From Camelus bactrianus (taxonomy: Eukaryota; Chordata; Mammalia; Artiodactyla; Camelidae): 64,000 nucleotides of DNA. Positions 48,482 through 59,667 of the stretch are shown here, piece after piece. The first letter of the stretch is position 1. The number at the start of each line of letters is the position of its first letter. The notes under the pieces were generated by a model that was not told the origin of the DNA, made no database searches, and saw only the letters and a program-made list of their open reading frames with translations. The stretch is from positions 76,111,001-76,175,000 of the forward strand of contig NC_133544.1 in NCBI RefSeq assembly GCF_048773025.1. The letters run 5' to 3'. The translations under genes were made by a program, and so were the position numbers.

Positions 48482-49289
48482 ACAATAATTTTCTAAGTTT
48501 TATAGAAAGTAATTTTTGGGAAGCTTGCTCCTCTTGAGTTTATAATGATAATTTATTTTTTAGTATGCTTTTCACTGGTTAGACAGAAGAAAATGAATAT
48601 TAGAGCTTTCTTGACTAAAGATGTGTTTAAATGTGTTGTATGAATTGCATTCAGCCCTGTTCACATCCTCTTATCAGAGCTACAGCTGGAAGGATGCAGT
48701 CTTGCATGGCCCCTGCACAATTATTAGTGTTTTCGGGTTTTTCTTTACCTTAGTTCATTAGTGATAAGAAGTGTCTTACTCTACCCTTGCTGCATGGTTC
48801 TAGGATAGTTTATATTTAATATAACCTAGAAGAATATCATCTCTGTCAGAACACTGTAGGCAGGAGAGGTGAAGAACCCAGCTGGTGGCAAATGCTGGGA
48901 TTATAGTTTTATAATTGGTTCCAACACTCCCATTTTCTCCTCTATTGTTTTGTTGGAACTAGAGTTTTTGAATATTTGTAGAAAGATGTACTGATGGGGG
49001 CCAAGAAGGACACAGTACTTGACTTGTAGGTAATGATTTTTGAGACAAAGTTGGCTGCTGAATAATTTATTATATAAACCTTTATCTATAATCTAGACTA
49101 TAGGGGAGGGTTGAAGCATATATCCACTTCCATGCTGGTGGAGTCCCTCTGTAAGTAGACTTGGTGCCTTTACAGATTTTTTTCATTGGTAAGTTGAGAA
49201 GAACTCCAGAGACTATCAGAAATCACAAGTTCCTTACTACTGCTCTAAAAGCCTGCATGTTCTTTGTTCTTCTCACTCCGCCTATGGAA
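48482..49289. other. unassigned sequence
   Basis: No gene or repeat family was recognised. Confidence 0.35.
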
Positions 49290-49830
49290 CTTTTCCATTA
49301 TTGCTTAAGTTAATCCCTCTAAAGTGCAATTCTGATCATCATTTTTCTTTGCAAAGTCTCCAGTGATTATATTTCTGTAAGCGATGGGTAATTTCTTATC
49401 CTTGTGTTCCATGTCTTGTGTAACTGGAAAGGTAGGGCAAGAGAATCTTTTCATAGTACTTTTATATTAGAGCTTATGTTCTGGTCTAACTTGCTTATAA
49501 CTCACTTGAAAGTGTCAGGTTTGTTTTGTTTGTTCTACAGTATTCATACCATTTGATCCATGCTGAATGCCTTCTGCTTTCTCTGTCTGATAAATTCTTG
49601 TCCTACTCATTTGAGATATCATCTTTAATAGCATATCATCTGTACTTCACATAGCTGGATGTTGAAGCCCTAATGGCCCTTTGCATTTCTCTTTTGTCTT
49701 ATGACATGTATACCATCAGGTAATGTTTTGAAGAGGGACTGAATCTTTAACATTATTAGTATGTCTGTACTATACGTAGTTAACAGTGTCTTATACTCTA
49801 TAAGGCTTCATAAATGCTATTCAGTACTTC
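49290..49830 (+). repeat. L2-type fragment
   Basis: GCAAAGTCTCCAGTGATTAT, then GATCCATGCTGAATGCCTTC, TCATTTGAGATATCATCTTT and CCTTTGCATTTCTC follow the order of the L2 3' half (cagtgtctcccat ... tgccttctgc ... gaaatgccacctcctt). Confidence 0.45.
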
Positions 49831-51810
49831 TGGTCTTTGGGTCCAATTTACATGTTGGAAAGTTCTAGAGTTTTCACTTATGCTTGTAATCATATAACCC
49901 AAAGTCTTACGTTCTATGACTCAAATGTCTTCTTTCTCCTTAAATGTGTTGCCCCTCCAGAATTATACAGAAATGAATTTGTCTTTTATAGGGTGATAAA
50001 ATACCCAAATGTTTTTTTAGCAAGTGTAGAAACTGTCTGATCCTGTGATTGTAGAAGGGCTCAGAAAATAAGATTCGGTAAGTCTGGGTGTCTATGCAAA
50101 TATCCAATGCCCTCTGGGTTTATAGCTGAAATACAGACTGAATTGCCTCAGTATGCACAACTGTCAGCAAGAACAACAGATATATAAGCAGCTTGTTGAA
50201 TACGAGATCAGGGATTCTAAAGTTCTTAGTGAGCAAGAGATAGCCAATGATCCATAGTTAGCTCTCAGAATTAAGTAACATTCTGTTATCAAATACCTCA
50301 AGTATCGTTCATGACTTTATAGAACATTCCAGGACTTGGTAGATCGGGTATAATCACTTACCTGAGTCAACTTCTCAGAATCAACTCCCAAACACTTCAC
50401 GGAGATCTTCCTTACTTGTAACAAGAATAGAAAGTTGTTTTATCAAGCATGGTACATATGAATTAAGTGTAGAAAGATTACTCTGGTAGCCACGTGGAGG
50501 CTGGGCTGCAAAGACTAGACAGTAGATTCCAATACACCAGTCTGAAGACTGGTGGCACAGTCTAAATGATCACAGCTTAAACTCAATCCAGTGCAATGAG
50601 AAGAGGTTGAAGAATGCATTGGAAAGATGAGGTGGACTAAAACCATGCTGTCCTCTGTCTCACCTGCTTATTTGCAGTTTTCAAAGGTGATTGTCTGCAA
50701 GGTTTCTAGTTTGGGAAATTGAGGCAGCAATGTTGTTAATGGAAATAAAACCACAAGAAAAGGAGGCTGCTTTCCTTGTCTGTTTCTGCGGAAGCAATAT
50801 GAGATGCTCTTCTCCCCAGTTGGGACTTTTAGAGAATCACTAGAAGGATGAGACAAATAAAGAGGGGAAAGTTTGGGAGCCCGGCAAACGTTAGGTAGAT
50901 TTGAGCTAGAGAACCAGTACAATTTAGGCCTGGGATTTTCTGAGTTATTTGATTCTCAGTACAGTATACATCTTGATTATGGGAAAATTACTGTCCCTGG
51001 AGTTAGAACAAATTAAGTCTGGGGCCAGAGGCAGTTCATAATTGTGCTACTGAAAAATGGTTGTGGATGTCAAAGACACTGAGACATACTGATAAACTGT
51101 GCAAATGATGAAATTGAGTTCATGGGCTAAACTGCATGGAGTTCTTGGTAAGATGTGCTGAGAACGTCAGTGCAGACTTGCTAGTGATTTCAGAGCAAAC
51201 TGATTATTCTGCAAATACAGGATCAATTTAGGAAAGGGTGGCAATCTGAGTAGTGATCTCTCAGTCCCTTAACCTTAACATTTTTACAATAAGATGGATG
51301 AAGAGTGAAAGATGTGACCCATCTATCTCAGGAAGAGAGTCATAAGCCTCGGCTAGGAAAACACCACTACCATTCCAAACCTGAGCACATCTTCAGAGAC
51401 ATGGGTCCAAATATTGGGTCAGTCAGTAGGGAGGGCTGTTCTATGTGTTGGAAATATCATGAGGTATTGATAAAGCAGACTGTCTTCAGAGTTTTACTAA
51501 GACCAAGGAAATAATCCTTTACCTCTGGCCAAGGGGGGCAATGCCGACTTCAAATAATGAATATTTAGGGCTTATAACCATCAGCCTCTACTTTTCCACT
51601 GCAGTTTATAAGCACTTATTCAGCACCTCAGTGAATTCACCTCATGAAACAGAAGAACAATGTTTCAGAATTTTGTCTTAATTAATCTAAAGCATTTAGT
51701 TACTCTTACAAACATTTAAAAACCTCTAAATGTAGTCTGAAGCTTTTCACTTACGTATTAGAGGGCTGAAAAGATCTCACTTTATGAAATAACTTCTAAC
51801 ATAAATGAGA
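49831..51810. other. unassigned sequence, possible L2 piece
   Basis: About 50465-50640 (ACTCTGGTAGCCACGTGGAG, GCTGGGCTGCAAAG) may be an L2 interior fragment. The remainder is unrecognised, with only short frames. Confidence 0.3.
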
Positions 51811-51846
51811 TACATATATATGTATATGTACATATATATATATGCA
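51811..51846. repeat. AT-rich simple repeat
   Basis: ATACATATATATGTATATGT followed by a TA run. It is a short simple repeat. Confidence 0.8.
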
Positions 51847-52466
51847 GGAGAAGAGCTATAAATTGATTCATTTTGAACAAATGATCGATGGAATTATAGA
51901 TAGTAAGATTTTAGCTGAAGTTCCTATTACCAAATTAAGGAGACACCCTAATGATTTCCTAATGAACCAAACCAAAACAAGAAAGTGGGATGCTTCTGCT
52001 CAGAGCAGAGATAATGAGAAAGCATTTGAGAAAACTGAAATTTCAAAGACACTCACTAGTGCTCTGGTGACCAGGGCAGATGAGAATTTGACTCAACACA
52101 TGAAAGCCCCAATAGCACACAGGAATTCAGGAAGGACTGGCAGAAAACCATAACTGCAGGATCCTGAGAAAGGGAGGTAAAGATGATGGTGTGGGAAAGA
52201 TAAAACAATGTAAATTCTGTAGTAAAGGAAAACTCTCTAGGATTCAGAGGGTTAAAAGGCACTTGAAGGTTAAGAGACTAAGGGTCCAGCGATACCAGTT
52301 TCCTCTGGCCTTCTCAAGGGCACAACAGGCATGACAATCTCTTGGTTACTTTGATGAAGATAGGTGGGCTGTGGAAGGGATGAGAAACCAAGGGCAGAGG
52401 GGGCTGGGTGATGAATGGAATTGAATAATGAATCAGGATTGTCTGTAACTTAAACCACTTTACGAA
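51847..52466. other. unassigned sequence
   Basis: A 103-codon plus-strand frame (51842-52153) starts inside the simple repeat and shows no domain. No repeat family is named. Confidence 0.35.
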
Positions 52467-52880
52467 TGCATCAGTTGGGTCCTTCAGACAGCAGAGGCAG
52501 AGATGAAATTAGGAATGAAAAAGATGTATTGGCCAGTAATACCTATGAAAGGAAAAGGGAGGTGACAGGATTGAACAGAGGGAGCTGTTTGACCATGCAT
52601 TACTGACCGTCTCTCCCAGCCAGATCATGAGCTCCTGAGCAAAGTTGCCCATTACTGGGTTTTCTGTTGGGTATAATTGGTAAGGCTCTTTTACCACAGT
52701 CTTGTGCAGCCATTGGCTGGGACCAACCCCCTTTAAGAGCATGATCTCAGCTCAGAATGTGAGGCAGATGTGACGGGGACTATCAGCTAGCCACACTCCT
52801 CACATCTGGGCAGTCATTTCCTGGAGGGAGATCTGAACAGCACAGCCACAGGTTACCCTTGTGCCAGAGTTATTCCTCTA
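52467..52880 (-). repeat. 3' LTR of an ERVL-type provirus fossil
   Basis: The terminus at 52467 (TGCATCAGTTGGGTCCTTCA) aligns with the LTR terminus at 63617 (TGTGTCAGTTGGACTCCTCC). Both continue with a ttaggA/G-aTG, a tTATTGG and a cacCTnTgAAAGGA block at matching spacing. Internal retroviral sequence with dUTPase lies just above it, as expected for a minus-strand provirus. The high-coordinate limit is approximate. Old and diverged. Confidence 0.5.
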
Positions 52881-53204
52881 CATCTTTTTGGGGGAGCAGC
52901 TGATCTTGGATTTCGGTGAACCACTTACACTGAGGGAAAATTTAGAAGGAAATTGGTGCTATGTACTACAGTTCATTCCCGTTGCTGCATTTGGTCTCAG
53001 GGCTGCAACTGGTCCTCACTGTCTCCCTCCTCCAACAACCATCCCAAATTCTCTTTACCTTTAGCTCCTGCCTCTGCTAGGTTATCTAGTTTGTCACCTG
53101 GTGTGATCAAACTTTGATTCCTGAGGAGCTTGTTACCTTGGTAACCATATTCTTCTGAGGATAGAATTGCTGTATTCAACCCTTCACTATCACAATTAGG
53201 TAAG

Positions 53205-53559
53205 TGTTATGAACTGAATGTGTCCCCTCCCCAAATTCATGTTGAAGCATTAATACCCAATGTGATGGTGTTTAGAAGTAGGGCCTTTGGAAGGTAATGA
53301 AGTCATGCGTGTTGGGCCCTTGTCATGAGATTAGTGCCCTTATAAGAAGAGATATCAGAGAGCTTGCTCTCTCTCCACCATGTAAGGACACAGCTAGAAG
53401 GAGGCTGTTTACAAGCCAGGAAGAGGGATCTCACCAGGAACCAGATTGGCCAGTGCTGAACTCTTGGACTTCTCAGCCTCTTGAACTGTACAAAATAAAT
53501 GTCTATTGTTTAAGCCATCCAGCTGATAGTATTTTGTTATGGCAACCCAAACTAAGACA
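53205..53559 (+). repeat. MLT1-class (MaLR) LTR, nearly complete
   Basis: TGTTATGAACTGAATGTGTC start, then AATACCCAATGTGATGGTGT, TTAGTGCCCTTATAAGAAGA, CACCATGTAAGGACACAGCT, CTTGGACTTCTCAGCCTC, an AAATAAATGTCTATTGTTTA polyadenylation region and the AACCCAAACTAAGACA end. It is the cleanest LTR in the window, with the usual TG...CA ends and a full-length build of about 355 bp. It is a solo LTR sitting inside the ERVL fossil, on the opposite strand. No clear target-site duplication. Confidence 0.85.
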
Positions 53560-53631
53560 GCAAAGGAATTCCAAGAGGCACCCAAGTAGACCACCTGAAT
53601 TCCATACATATGCCTCCCTGCTGCTATTGAG

Positions 53632-53859
53632 TCAAAGCAAAACTACCTCATTCTGTTGAGGGGGTTCCATCACTCCTACCAAGGAGACACCTTGTCTTGC
53701 CTGTTCATCCATGGGCATAAAAAATCCAGAGTGCTCAGGTGTCAGCTGTATCTTGTAGTGCAGTGGGATTCTTGCTGAGCTCCCTGGCAAAAGTGCATCT
53801 TCTCTGTTGAACAGAAACTCTAGTCCTGGAAAGCTGACAATTATGGGAATGAAAAGCAA
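53632..53859 (-). repeat. ERVL dUTPase-domain remnant
   Basis: An open stretch on the minus strand carries PIIVSFPGLEFL, LTPEHSGFFMP and EQARQGVSLVGVM. These parallel the ERVL pol dUTPase block (GLEVLVPEGG, LPPGHFGLLMP, QQAKKGVTVLAGV). In ERVL the dUTPase lies at the C-terminal end of pol, just before the 3' LTR, and that is where it is here. A fossil, not a functional enzyme. Confidence 0.7.
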
Positions 53860-53999
53860 AAAGTCCTCCAGGGAGTCATTGGACTCATTATAGGTAGAGC
53901 CATTCCTGCTTTCACCTTTTAGATCTGGATCCTATATAATCTTCTTTTTGGGGATAGAGTGCCAAAAAGAGGCATGGCATCCTCTCTGAGCATTGCCTC

Positions 54000-54420
54000 T
54001 GAGCTGGCCCTTCAGTTCACATTCAGGAGACCGTTTCAATATTTTACCAGGTCAGCAGATGTGAGGTGGTACAGGATGTGATAAATCAGTGGATCCTATG
54101 GACATGGACCCACTCCCACATTTCTGTTGTGAAGTATGCCTATTGGTCAGGTGTTTTGTTGTGTGCGATTCCATGACTATGGATCAGGTATTCCGTATAT
54201 CCCTGGAGACTGCTGCTGGCTGGGGCTCTGTGGGATGGAAGGGCAAATTCACCTGAAATAAATATCTATTCCTATGAGAATAAATCAATAACCTTTTCTA
54301 TGATGGCAGTGGCCCACCTAGGTCAACCTGTTACCAAGTATCCAATTGGACAGAAGGAATAGTGTCATATTAGAGGCTCAGCTTTATTTTACAGGCAGGT
54401 TGAACATCAGAGCTGCAGTG
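54000..54420 (-). repeat. ERVL integrase-region remnant
   Basis: On the minus strand short pieces such as QVDLGGPLP recall the ERVL integrase core (QVDYIGPLP), and the position between RT and dUTPase fits. Strongly decayed. Confidence 0.45.
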
Positions 54421-54841
54421 GTGATAGGACCCTTGATAAGTGGAAATCTATGCTGTTGGGTCCAAGTATAACTTCCTTCTCTGCTACCATGGTCATTTCA
54501 TTTATATTCCCATCATACCAGCATTGGGTAGCTGCTGAAAAATGAAAGCTGGTATCAACTGACTGAGTTATTTTATCTGATTGTTTAGTGCTTCTGCTAA
54601 GGTGAATGTTTTATGATGAGCATAAGTATGTTATATGAAAATTTTAAATTTTGTGCCCATTCCTATATGTCTATCTACATGCCTCTACTCTAGACTTCCT
54701 CTTCTTTGATCTTACAGAATTTTTCCTACATATGTTCTAACCCTGGACCACTTCACCTTTCATATAAAATAGATGCCTGGTGTACTCTCCAAAGCTTTGC
54801 CCATTGGAAGGATTTTCTATTTCCACTGTCTGAGCCATCCC

Positions 54842-54876
54842 TGAGTGTGATACCTGTCTTTTTTTTTTTTTTTTGC
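54842..54876. repeat. T-run within the ERVL fossil
   Basis: A run of about 17 T. It may mark the tail of an unrecognised small insertion or simple slippage. Confidence 0.5.
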
Positions 54877-55239
54877 TTGCATCCACATACTGAGCAAACC
54901 CATCCCTAAGTCAAGTTGAGAACCTTCCCTCCTTCTTTAGCTTAATGCCATGGATTTGAGAGCTGCTGGAGGAGTGCTGGTACAACAGTGGTGGATGACA
55001 TGTAGGTCTGGGCTAAATGCTTGTGGTGCTTGTGTGTGACTCTGGTTCTACGTGTGCTTGGTCCAAGCGTACCATTTCTACATTACTATGTATTCCTACT
55101 AAGTCTACCAGGTTTTACGACTTGGAGGGTCCTGATAGGATCCTGTTCATGATGGTCACATCTGGATGCCTGGGCACTTGATACCCAATGGTAAAGCACT
55201 CGTCTATACAAAATCCTAGGAATCTGCCAGAAAGGTGTT

Positions 55240-55390
55240 TGCCAAAACATGAGCAATTCTCTGCTATAGATGGCTTATCCTTGCTCTAGAAACCTCAGAG
55301 CCTCTGCTGCAAATGTATGTGGTATTCCACTCCATGTGAATGCAAACTGTCTGGTTTTCCTTCTTAGTTGAGACAGAAAATAACCCATTT
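55240..55390 (-). repeat. ERVL reverse-transcriptase remnant
   Basis: The minus strand contains QFAFTWSG followed by a TF pair. This matches the ERVL RT motif QFAFTWEGQQYTFTVLPQGY at its first half. Decayed and without an extended open frame. Confidence 0.5.
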
Positions 55391-56644
55391 TCAAATCAGT
55401 AGCTGAATATCATGTAACTGTTCTAGCAGTGACTCTATGACCAGCATGGAAATTATGATTGGAATTGGCTTGGTTAAACTTGCAGGAGTCTATAGTCATT
55501 ATCTAGGACCTGTCTGTGTCTGCTGGTATCTGCAGGAGACAGATAAGGGAATAAAAGGGAGATATGATAGGGGCCACAACCCTTGCATGCTTCACATTTT
55601 AAATCCTGACACTAATCTTTACCATTCCCCACCACCATGAAATGCGATATTTTTCTTGATTTACTATATTGGCCAGGAAATTGGGAGGAGTTTCAGAAGC
55701 TTCCATGTGGCTTGTGGGAAACAGCTATAATGATAGGAAAGATCAAAGACTGATGCAAAGGTTATATCAACTGCCATGTATATAAATTTCAGTTATACCA
55801 TGGGTAACTGGGGAAATGACTACCAAGTGGGTCTAGGGATCCAATAATTTCATCATAATTTGAACTTTGGCCAGGACTTCACTTAGTGTCTATCTCCTGT
55901 ATCCCCCATTCTAACTGGGAACCATGACAGTGATTCAGGTCTTTGGGTATCAAATGCTTCTTGACGCCCCTAGGTCACAAGAGTCTGAGTTTTCAGAGCA
56001 TCTCTTTCCCACAGTGTGTAGTTACCTGAATAAATGACATTGGTCTCTTTAGGAAAAGACTTAGGGGAATCATTTCAGTATCCTGGTGACCTGGCACTAC
56101 TATTAGTCATTAGGTTATAGGTCTGAAATATAGCTTAAGTTAGGAAATTTGGATTGGAGTGATCGTTGTTAGCTTTCTAATCATCCGTTCTTTCTTTTGA
56201 TTATATATTTTTCAACCATTTTACCCTCACTGGCTGCCCATCAATTTTTCCCCTATGAAACTATGTCCTATTAACTATTTCCACAGCCTTCTATGGGTCA
56301 GGGCCCCTTGGCTGTAACTATGAAGGTGCTTATTGTTGTGATAACTGAAATCCCCTGGCTTCTGGAAGTTGTGTGCTGCCAACTAGCCTGTATTGCTTTG
56401 GAGCCCTTTCTCCCCTATTGCTATCAATAAACCAAGCTCTGTGACAGTCTCTCCTATTTTCAACACTGGCTGAACTTCTAAGTGATGCTGATGTCCCCTT
56501 ACTAGCCCATTCCTGATGGTCTTGGTGAGTAGTATGCCCTTGCAATCTTCTCATGCAACATAATTTTCTGTTGGATCTTTTGGTCTCGTATAATATGTTC
56601 ATTTCAGCAGTGTTCACTTTGCTCAGGCTTCTGCTTCTTCGTGT

Positions 56645-56770
56645 TTATATTTTATTGCGGTAAGGACACTTCACATGAGTTCTACCCTTTTAACAACTCT
56701 TAAGTGTATAGTACAGTATTATTAACTGTAGGCGCAATAGTATATAGCAGATCTGAGCCTTTTTACTTCT
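56645..56770 (-). repeat. old L1M 3' end
   Basis: TTTATTGCGGTAAGGACACT, GAGTTCTACCCTTTTAACAA, AGTGTATAGTACAGTATTAT, GGCGCAATAGTATATAGCAG match an old L1M 3' UTR in reverse complement. It is a small insertion in the retroviral fossil. Confidence 0.7.
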
Positions 56771-57584
56771 CTTCTCCACAATCTGTACGGAAACTCAGCC
56801 ATTGCAACTTCGCTCAGTATGAATCATCACTTTCTCCAGACTTCCAGGTGACACTCTTAACAGTGATCTAAACCATCGCTTGGGATTCTTGTCAAGGTGT
56901 AAATCTCACATCCTGGGAGAGTACTCCCTGAATCAATAAACTCTTTCTTATCCAGGGTTGTGTTCCAGCCCCTTTGATCAAGCTTTTTAAAAATATAGGC
57001 CTACTTTTACTCCGTTGGCTCCTGTCAGTAGAATTTGGTTAATTCTTGCAGCTCTTTGAAGATACCAGTCCTTTCCTTCCTTATCAGGGCCTGCACATCT
57101 CCTGCAGTGTTAACTTACCCTAAGTTATTGATCTGGCAGCTAGAGAAGGAGGTGACAGTAGACCGAGAGGGCCATCTGTTGCCTTCTCAGTAACAGGTCT
57201 CTGAAGTATCTTTACACATGAAGGGATTACTAGCTCTCAATAGGGGAAAGGCCACCTCTGCAAGTTCTGAGAGGACAGCGAAGTATGTGAGCTAAAGCCC
57301 TCAGGTACATGCAACTAACTGTCCTTTTCCCATGTGTCCCAGGCTTTTCCAGCAGACTTGCTTCTTGGCCAAACATTCAGTCTTAAAGCTCTGTGACTTA
57401 CTGTTAAGTCCTGAGTTTGGTTTTCCTTCTGCTCCCCCGCTATACAAACTAAGGTCTTTTGGAAATCTGAGAGTTCCCTCTGGCCTTCAGCTTTACATTT
57501 CAGTGCCCCTACTTGTCACTATCCTTTTGCAGGGCTTTAATGCAGCTTAAAAATGAGTTAATTCTATTGTCTAAATACGAAATA

Positions 57585-57791
57585 TAGTTGACTCAACATT
57601 GCTGGTTTTAGGGGCACCAACTACTATGGAGCTGAAAATCTGCACGTAACTTTACAATCAGCCTTCTGTATCCGCATCCACAGATTCAGCCACCTGTGCA
57701 TCGTGCAGTACAGAACAGTACCCATCTCCTGAAAGAAATCCGTGTGTAAGTGGACCCACACAGTAATAAACTGTTGTTCAAGGGTCAACTG
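57585..57791. mobile_element. Tigger-like (TcMar) nonautonomous DNA transposon
   Basis: It opens TAGTTGACTCAACATTGCTG then GGTTTTAGGGGCACCAAC. The interior reads TCTGTATCCGCATCCACAGA and AAGTGGACCCACACAG, and it closes with TTGTTCAAGGGTCAACTG. The ends are degenerate inverted repeats of the CAGTTGACCCTTGAACAAC type. About 207 bp, without coding sequence. Confidence 0.75.
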
Positions 57792-57924
57792 TCCTCTCCT
57801 TTCTCTTACATTTGTTCTTAGATTTAGAAAGTTTTTATTATATGCTGAAAATATGAAAGTTAATTTCACATTAATTAATTCTGCTCATGAAATACTGTAT
57901 AGAATAGTAGCAAGCTTTCTAATG
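57792..57924. other. unassigned spacer
   Basis: AT-rich sequence between the Tigger-like element and the next L1. It may be further internal sequence of the retroviral fossil. Confidence 0.3.
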
Positions 57925-58300
57925 TAATTTATTCATTAATAAAAATTGTATATACTTACAGTGTACAACATGGTGATATGATATACATAGTGAAATGATT
58001 ACTACAGTCAAGCTAATTAACATGTCACCTCACGTAGTTACCATTTTTTGTGTGTGATGAGTGCACCTGAATATCCTCAGCATGTTTTCAGTGTTCAGTA
58101 CAGTACTATTAAGTTGTCAACATGCCTGTACGTTAGATCTTTAGACTTACTCATCCTACAGAACTGCAAAGTTACACCCTTTGGCCAACCTCGATCCCCA
58201 TCCTCCCCATCTCCCACCACAGCCCCTGGTAACCACTGTTATTTCCTCTGCTTCTATGAGTTCTACTTTAAAATTTTTTTTCTTATAGTTTTCCTCCTTC
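57925..58300 (-). repeat. old L1 3'-UTR fragment
   Basis: GTGTACAACATGGTGATATG, GTGAAATGATTACTACAGTC, TCACCTCACGTAGTTACCAT and CCTGGTAACCACTGTTATTT are a 3' UTR in reverse complement. It stops before ORF2, where the next L1 starts. Confidence 0.8.
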
Positions 58301-58319
58301 CTTCCTTCCAGCCCTGCAG

Positions 58320-59665
58320 GTTTTATTTAATTTATTGAGTTGTACTTAATATGCAATATTATATAAATTTCAGATGTACAAAAGAGTGATTTGATTTTTT
58401 ATTTTTAATTTTTAAAAATTGAAGTATAGTGATTTTATTAGTGATTTAATATTTTTATACATGTTTAAATGATCACCACATTAAGAACAGTTAGGTACAT
58501 CACCATACACAGTTGTTACAGCATTATTGACTATGTTCCCCTTGTGTATATTACATCCTGTGACTTAATTATCCTATAGCTGGAAGTCTGTACCTCTTAA
58601 TCTCCTTCACCTTTTTTTTTTTATCCATCTCGTTACCCACCTCCCCTCTGGCAGCTACCAGTTTGTTCTTGGTATCTGTGAGTCTGTTTCTGTTTTGCTT
58701 GTTCATTTGTTTTGTTTTTTAGATTCTACATGTGGGTGAAATCATGGTACGGTTGATTGTTACCTGTGCTGTGCAGAAGCTTTTTAGTTTGATTCAGTCC
58801 CATTTGTCTATTTTTGCTTTTGGTGCCATATCCAAAAAATCATTGTCAAGACCAATGTCAAAAAATTTTTACTCTATGTTTTCTTCTAATAGTTTTATGG
58901 TTTTAGATTTTGCATTTGGCCTTTAATCCATTTTGAGGTGATTTTTGTATACAGAGTGAGATAGGAGTCCTGTTTTGGCGTTCTGTATGTGGAAAACCAG
59001 TTTTACCCAAACCATTAATAAAGAGACTGTCCTTTCTGCACTGTGTGTTCTTGGCATTTCTGTCAAAGATCAATTGTCCATAAATGAGTGGATTTATTTC
59101 TAGATTCTCTACTCTGTTTCTTTGGTCTATGTGTCTGTTTTTATGCCAGTACCATGTTGTTTTGACAACTATAGCTTTAGAGTTTGAAAGCTGGTAGAAT
59201 GATGCATCTGACTTTTGAAAATTTGCTTAAGATTGATTGGGCTATTGGTAGTCTCTTGTGGTTCCATATTAATATGGAATAATTTTAGGATTGTTTTTTC
59301 TACTTCTGTTAAAAAAAAAGTCATTGGAATTTTGATAAGGACTGCATTTAATCTGCAGATCACTTTGGGCAGTATGGACATTTTAACACCATTAATTCTT
59401 GCAATCCATGAAATTAAGATATCTTTTCATTTATTTGTGTCTTCAGTTTCTTTTACCAATGTTACACAGTTTTTGTCCTCAATTTTTTTTTAATCAGTGT
59501 GATACAGTTTTAAGTATATATGTCTTTCACTTACTTGGTTCAGTATATTCCTAAGTTTTTTCTTTCTGATGCTATTATAAATGGGATTGCTTTCTTAATT
59601 TATTTATTGGATGGGTATTAGTTTATTGAAATATAACTGATATTTGTATGTTGATTTTATATTTA
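58320..59665 (-). mobile_element. L1 LINE fragment with internal deletion
   Basis: The 3' end at 58320 is followed by the last part of the UTR region to about 58737. An abrupt join near 58738 to sequence well upstream in ORF2 skips about 0.9 kb of the ORF2 C-terminal region. Sequence then runs on through the region before the RT and ends near 59665. Small frames only. Confidence 0.85.
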
Positions 59666-59667
59666 TT

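Larger units (their letters stand above)
52881..57584 (-). repeat. ERVL-type provirus internal region (fossil)
   Basis: Endogenous retrovirus remnant of the ERVL class on the minus strand, heavily broken at many places. Going from high to low coordinate I recognise RT (about 55240-55390), integrase (about 54000-54420) and dUTPase (53632-53859), in the order known for ERVL pol. No envelope gene is expected in this class. The 5' part (about 55400-57580) probably holds gag and leader sequence but is not recognisable in detail. An MLT1-class LTR (53205-53559) and an old L1 3' end (56645-56770) are inserted in it. Likely early-mammalian age, from its decay. Confidence 0.6.

Noticed and set aside
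53297-53659. 120-codon plus-strand ORF
   Set aside because: Most of it is the MLT1 LTR, which is non-coding.
57585-57791. Part of the retroviral fossil
   Set aside because: The inverted-repeat ends and interior match a Tigger-like DNA element instead.
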